The position numbers and the translations under genes are program-made. 64,000 bases of DNA, taken from Mytilus californianus (lineage: Eukaryota > Mollusca > Bivalvia > Mytilida > Mytilidae). The stretch is from NCBI RefSeq assembly GCF_021869535.1, contig NW_026262668.1:69709558-69773557 (forward strand), read 5' to 3'. How positions within the stretch are numbered: position 1 is the first letter of the stretch; every line of letters begins with the position of its first letter. The notes under the pieces were generated by a model that did not search any database, was not told where the DNA came from, and worked only from the letters and a program-made list of their open reading frames with translations. Positions 60,429 through 64,000 of this stretch are shown here, one piece after another.

Positions 60429-60491
60429 TTCTAGAAGTTTCCATTCTACAGTTTTCTAGGAGTTTCTCTTCCATAGTGTTCTAGAGATTTC
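60429..60491 (+). promoter_or_regulatory. Three 25-bp repeats resembling heat-shock elements
   Basis: TTCtaGAAgtTTC at 60429-60441 is a perfect inverted-pentamer heat-shock element (nTTCnnGAAnnTTCn). Variants follow at 60454-60471 (TTCtaGGAgtTTCtcTTC) and 60479-60491 (TTCtaGAGatTTC). The starts are exactly 25 bp apart. The array ends about 10 bp upstream of a TATA box. Binding by HSF is inferred from the motif only. Confidence 0.55.
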
Positions 60492-60499
60492 CGTCACAA

Positions 60500-60510
60500 C
60501 TATATATATA
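60500..60510 (+). promoter_or_regulatory. TATA box of the candidate LTR
   Basis: actatatatat, about 10 bp downstream of the heat-shock-like repeats; transcription would start near 60530-60540, in the presumed R region. Confidence 0.5.
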
Positions 60511-60740
60511 CAGACACTAAAGTTAGACTTTTAGATCAGACATTAATATGCTTGGATTTTACTCTGCAGCTGTTGGATTGACACTTTTATTAACGCTAAC
60601 TACATCATACAAGATTGGACATATTTCGTTACAGTTAAGAGAAGAATTCTTGATAAAGAAAAGACAAAAGATCGGACATATATTTTGACAGCTAAGTTGA
60701 CATTTCTATTGTGTGTAATACTTCTTGTAAACTTGTGTAT

Positions 60741-60746
60741 AATAAA
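60741..60746 (+). terminator. Poly(A) signal of the candidate LTR
   Basis: AATAAA followed by T-rich DNA in the expected R/U5 position. Confidence 0.45.
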
Positions 60747-60817
60747 TCTTGTTAAATTTTATTATTGATTTGTGTCTTTTGTTGGCTATGATTTAAAGGT
60801 GATTTCTGTCCGTAACA

Positions 60818-61260
60818 CACTGAATTACAGGCTCCTGACTTGGGACAGGCACATACAGAATGTGGCGGGGTTAAACTACTTTGAAGGCGCCAACCCTCCC
60901 CTAACCTGGGACAGTGGTGTAACAGTACAACATAAGAACAAACTATAAAAATCAGTTGAAAAAGGCTTAACTCATCAAATGGAAATAAATAAAAAAAAAA
61001 AAAACTAACAAAAACGCAGAATGGACGTGGACGGGTACTTGTACATCCAAACAACAAAAAAAAAACAGAAATTACAGATCTGAGAGTACTCGCAGTTACT
61101 GGCAGCTAGTTCAAAGACAATAACAACTAATAAAAACAGCATGCATCTTAAACTAAATCATCAATCAGTACGCATCCAACATCCAATGGATTTAGTGTAA
61201 AGACGTCATAAACAGTCAGAGAACATGAAACATGACCTTGTGCAATGCCAAGATACAGAT
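60818..61260 (-). repeat. Naiad 3' tail, truncated by the LTR element
   Basis: Blocks ccttgtgcaatgccaagata, gcatccaacatccaatggat, agtactcgcagttactggca, gggacagtggtgtaacagt, gggacaggcacatacagaat and ctgaattacaggctcctgac. The remainder (up to agatgtggta) is missing at the left, where the candidate LTR ends. Confidence 0.75.
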
Positions 61261-61309
61261 ACCGACAGATTGTAGAGCCATAAATGTGCATATGTATATA
61301 ACAATAATA

Positions 61310-62395
61310 TTTAGTTTGATTTTAATTTACTGATAACAAAATCAATATTAATACCAATAAAACAATATTTCAAAGATCTAATTACAGTGTTGAACTGGTA
61401 ACCTTTTAGAATAAGTTTATTTAAAGGATCGATAAGTTTACCCGGATCGTTTCTAAATTTCCGGGCTCGGAAAAACAACATCTCCGTAAAATTTTTAAAA
61501 TATTTACCTTTCTCATTAGAGAAGAAGGCTTTAAATGAGTTGCAGCAAATATATTTGCATTCAGATTTACCAAACGACCATTTAATAAGATAGGAAAACT
61601 TTTGTTTGATAAGATTTGTGTGGAAGTTTAGTGTAAAGAGTTGAAAAGTCAAAACTGTCAACAGAATCAAAAGGACCATTAAAAGCACGTAATTTATCTA
61701 AAACATCCAAAGATCTTTTACATTTCAAAACTATTTTCATATGTTTTATTACAAAAGTTTATGACAAGTTCTTTGATAGTAGTTAAGGAACTAGTTTAAA
61801 GCACTGAAAGATTAGTTGTAGAACACTTACTAGCTATAGAGGCCGAGATGAAACGATACTTTACTGGTTTTTTTGGGTAGTTTAGGTAACCAATACATTG
61901 TAGGGACCTTCAAATGTTCAGAATAGGCCTTAAGCTGTGATGTGGTTATGATGTTTGTTTACTACATGACTCTCTGTGGAGCGCACGGATTTGAATGTAG
62001 TTGAATTTAAAATTTCATTCTTAAGAACGTGGTGGTAGTATTTACGGCATACCACCACCACATTGTTGGCTGCTTTGTCGGCCGGTACAAACACAAACCG
62101 CTTTGAAAGTATTTGAAGTTTATTTCTTATTCTAGAAATAGGCGTATCATGTACTCTTTTATTTATTTCTGAATTATTTTTCAAAATGTGATATTCGAAT
62201 ATCCACAACATTCATACATTTATTTAAATAAGAATTAAGAGATTTTTTATCAGATTTTTCCCGTTTACACCAACTTTTACAATACGATGAAAGAGCGTCT
62301 TTTGTGACCTGATGACACTGTTTCCAATCTATTTTAGATGGAGGACGATATTTTGGTCCTTTTTTCTCTCGGTCTTGAACGATATTGAGGTCCCC
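61310..62395 (-). pseudogene. Naiad reverse transcriptase, core deleted
   Basis: PKYRPPSKIDWKQCH, SWCKREKSDKKSLNSYL, VVDIRISHFEK then KLQILSKRFVFVPADKAANN (62080, the nucleotide-binding fingers) and VVVVCRKYYHHVLKNEIL. Next come the PKxxK and YRFISASI region near 61870 and the TVLTFQLFTLNFHTNL palm start (61650-61610), ending at FFSNEKGKY. The sequence then jumps to the C-terminal KNFTEMLFF, ARKFRNDPGKLIDPLNKLIL. The plus copy has about 560 bp more here, including YLDD, so the catalytic centre was lost by deletion. Confidence 0.7.
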
Positions 62396-62860
62396 CGTAA
62401 TAACATGGCCATTGGGATCATATCTACAATTCGACGATTTACAGTTTCAAGTTAGAGGAGTATTATTTTCTACTTTGACGTCTGATGTAACTGACGTATA
62501 ATTATAAATTAAACTTCTGCTGTTTTTTTTGTATGCATACGAAATAATAGGTGGTTCTGTGTTATCAAAATAGGGAAGTATAAAGTTTTGAATGGTAGAG
62601 TCATTAAATATACTCGATAAGTTGATGAAATCAATACCTCTGTTAATATATTTAATTTTCAGAAAGTGCCGTTTATGGTATTCAGATTTATCGATTCGCG
62701 GGAACAGCCTATGGTGGCAAACAGCTGTAATTATACGCGAATATTCATAGAGTGGGCTGAAGAACGAGATTGTGTCACACTCTTTGAAAATATCATGTAA
62801 TTTACTAATTGGTATTTGACCCAGTTTACATAATAATTGATGTCTACCATTGTTTAAAAT
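62395..62860 (-). pseudogene. Naiad linker with CxC motif (UGA at first Cys)
   Basis: Encodes PISKLHDIFKECDTISF, SPLYEYSRIITAVCHHRLFP, then KYINRGIDFINLSSIF, PPIISYAYKKNSR and SDVKVENNTPLT. Next comes UGA-N-C (62447-62441), followed by KSSNCRYDPNGHVITGDL. The CxC motif that joins endonuclease and RT in Naiads is thus UGA-x-C here. The open frame runs from a shift near 62850 to about 62160 with the UGA as the only stop before the RT. The linker function is unknown. Confidence 0.75.
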
Positions 62861-62999
62861 ATAGATAGGATATCATCAAGTGTATAATTTATACGATGTT
62901 TAATTCGTTGATTTCGATTGTTACGTTTGCCATGAGACCTATTATTACGGTGTCTTTTATCAACAATATTCATGATATCAATAGATGAAGTTTTAGATA

Positions 63000-63735
63000 T
63001 GTTCCCTTGTCCAAGTAGATTGTCATTTAGACCCAGGTGATATACTGTCTGCAGTCGTTTAATCCAAGACAGTTCGATAATTTTACGGGAATCTTCAAAT
63101 TGTTTATGCGATTAGCCTTGTTGTTTCATGATCGTTTCGAGTGGTTGGAATTTAATATTGTAGTTGTGTTTACCTAAATGTTGGTAAATTATACTTTTGA
63201 ATTTCTTCGGTTTTCGGAAGCGGTATAGATGTTCCTGTGTTCGTTTAAAAAAATTCCGTCCTGTTTGTCCTACGTATTGTATACCACACTTTGTCTTTGT
63301 TGTAAAGAACCAGATAAATGAGGCTTTGAGTTTTCATGTAATGTCACAGGAAAAGGAAATCGAAAAAGCTCTCCCGTTCACTGTTGACCTAACAGTATTA
63401 TCAAAAGATAATCTAGATCAGGTTAGTCATTTTCTGGCATTGCACGGGAATATTTGTGGATACCCACGTGCATTTTTATTTAATAATCTGGCTGCAGCAG
63501 CATTGCCACCATTGAAATAGTTGTAAAAAGTGCTATATTTAGAAGGGGAATTTCGATTGATTGCGGTTGAATTTATATTTGGAATGATGTTTTTGAGCAC
63601 GTGAATATCCTTGAAGGATTGGTGTGTATTTTTTTCTTGCCATTTCGTAAAATCATGATTAATTAAACCATGTCAATTGAGTAAAAAGTACTTCAAATAG
63701 TAATTGTACCTACGAAATTCATTATACACGACAGT
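63000..63735 (-). pseudogene. Naiad N-terminal region and GIY-YIG endonuclease (multi-UGA)
   Basis: From 63735 downwards: RRYNYYLKYFLLN, UGA (63673-63675), HGLINHDFTKWQEK, VLKNIIPNINST and NARGYPQIFPCNARK. Then UGA-L-T-UGA (63427-63429, 63418-63420) at a CxxC position, DNTVRSTVNGRAFSI, SCDIT-UGA-KLK (63334-63336), and the endonuclease core KCGIQYVGQTGRNFFKRTQE (63300-63230). KIIELSWIKRLQTVYHLGLN follows to 63000. The YVGQT, R and H residues are as in GIY-YIG nucleases, which nick the target DNA. The frame has no UAA or UAG between a TAG at 63744 and a TAA at 63112-63114. Confidence 0.75.
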
Positions 63736-63884
63736 GTGTAGCTAAGTTCGTGGTATATACTTGAGCTGCTTTAGGATATAAAGCTCCGTTCATTATTGAA
63801 TAATATCACATCTAAAGGTAACCATTACGAGACTAGTTCCTGGAAACTAGATTACCATTTAAGGAACCGAAATTAACTTACATA

Positions 63885-64000
63885 AAATACGGAGATGTGG
63901 TAAAACTATGATTGCCAATGAAATGGATTTAAAGCAATTATATGCATTCGTACGGCTTCAACAATGAGCAAAAATCATACCGTACAGTCAACTTTAAAAG
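63885..64000 (-). repeat. Naiad 3'-tail fragment at the window edge
   Basis: tacggagatgtggtaaaact, atgattgccaatgaaatgg, cgtacggcttcaacaatgag and ataccgtacagtcaac. It continues beyond the window. Confidence 0.7.

Larger units (their letters stand above)
55990..60817 (+). mobile_element. Gmr1-like Ty3/gypsy LTR retrotransposon (degraded, 5' truncated)
   Basis: The order of parts is gag (56050-56760), protease (56950-57290), integrase (57640-58600), reverse transcriptase (59040-59760), RNase H (59830-60236), and a candidate 3' LTR (60294-60817). Sequence motifs are Ty3/gypsy-like (YIDD, D-D-35-E, H2C2 finger), yet integrase precedes RT as in Ty1/copia. That combination defines the Gmr1 group, described from deuterostomes. 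Many frameshifts and stops and the lost integrase Glu show it is inactive. The right end abuts a Naiad tail within a word of it, so the element seems to have inserted in a Naiad. No 5' LTR was found. Confidence 0.8.
60294..60817 (+). repeat. Candidate 3' LTR of the Gmr1-like element
   Basis: Starts TGTTATAACTTTGCAG and ends CCGTAACA, so the terminal TGTTA/TAACA repeat is present. It contains a TATA box (60500-60510), a 25-bp-period repeat upstream of it and AATAAA at 60741-60746. The right end is followed by the Naiad tail. I did not find a clear polypurine tract before it or a matching 5' LTR, so the borders are tentative. Confidence 0.5.
60818..63790 (-). mobile_element. Naiad Penelope-like element with N-terminal GIY-YIG (UGA-containing)
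   Basis: Read on the minus strand from about 63790: an N-terminal region (to 63450), a zinc-binding and GIY-YIG endonuclease (63440-63000), a linker with a CxC motif (62840-62400), RT fingers and partial palm (62330-61700), then the RT C-terminus (61480-61310) and 3' tail (61260-60818). Endonuclease before RT is the permuted order that defines Naiads. The RT core with motifs B and C is deleted, and frameshifts occur, so the copy is dead. Four stops between 63744 and 63114 are all UGA. The tail is cut at 60818 by the LTR element. Confidence 0.8.

Noticed and set aside
63197-63520. 107-residue plus-strand open frame
   Set aside because: It is antisense to the Naiad N-terminal and GIY-YIG region, whose protein motifs are clear on the minus strand.
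1-64000. CRISPR array, bacterial operon, rRNA or phage genes
   Set aside because: No regularly spaced repeats of the right size, no Shine-Dalgarno-led gene clusters; introns and eukaryotic repeats throughout.

Overview
The window looks like a piece of a marine bivalve nuclear genome, most probably a mussel (Mytilus-like). The sequence is AT-rich and intron-bearing. It is saturated with families I associate with mussels: UGA-containing Naiad-type Penelope retroelements and their 3' tails, a tRNA-derived SINE, MITEs and molluscan LINE debris. I see no bacterial-style operons, rRNA genes or CRISPR arrays. Species assignment is an inference.

There is one convincing host gene. It is a plus-strand RGS-domain gene (regulator of G-protein signalling, R4/RGS3-like) with five exons between 41878 and 48042. 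Splice phases fit at every junction, and a normal RGS box is encoded by exons 3 to 5. Its true start lies upstream of 41878; a six-base ATG AGG mini-exon at 33014 is only a candidate.

Most of the rest is mobile DNA. 2-12 kb: tails and truncated minus-strand copies of a Naiad element, a fragment of a second Naiad subfamily, and dispersed mussel repeats. 13.2-13.9 kb: a TTAA-flanked inverted-repeat element. 14.2-18.4 kb: a decayed LINE with ORF1, endonuclease remnant and reverse transcriptase. 22.8-23.1 kb: a SINE with 14-bp target-site duplications. 23.4-26.4 kb: a 3-kb DNA-transposon-like element with 20-bp perfect inverted ends, subterminal TTTTTCGAG repeats and other repeats nested inside it. 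27.5-30.2 kb: a composite of tandem and nested repeats. 30-41.8 kb: mostly featureless DNA with small hairpin MITEs. 49.4-54.0 kb: two Naiad copies in opposite orientations separated by a tandem array. 56-60.8 kb: a degraded Gmr1-like Ty3/gypsy element with the order gag, protease, integrase, reverse transcriptase, RNase H, plus a candidate 3' LTR. 60.8-63.8 kb: the best Naiad copy (minus), with an N-terminal GIY-YIG endonuclease.

The most interesting points are these. First, the Naiad copies carry in-frame UGA codons at positions where the family has conserved cysteines (CxxC, the Cys before the GIY-YIG core, the CxC linker, and an RT Cys), consistent with a multi-selenocysteine retroelement protein. 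Second, the Gmr1-like element has permuted integrase-before-RT order, a SCAN-like gag segment and a candidate LTR with three heat-shock-element-like 25-bp repeats upstream of a TATA box. Third, a structured and unclassified inverted-repeat element lies at 23.4-26.4 kb. All elements here appear defective; the RGS gene appears intact over its visible part.
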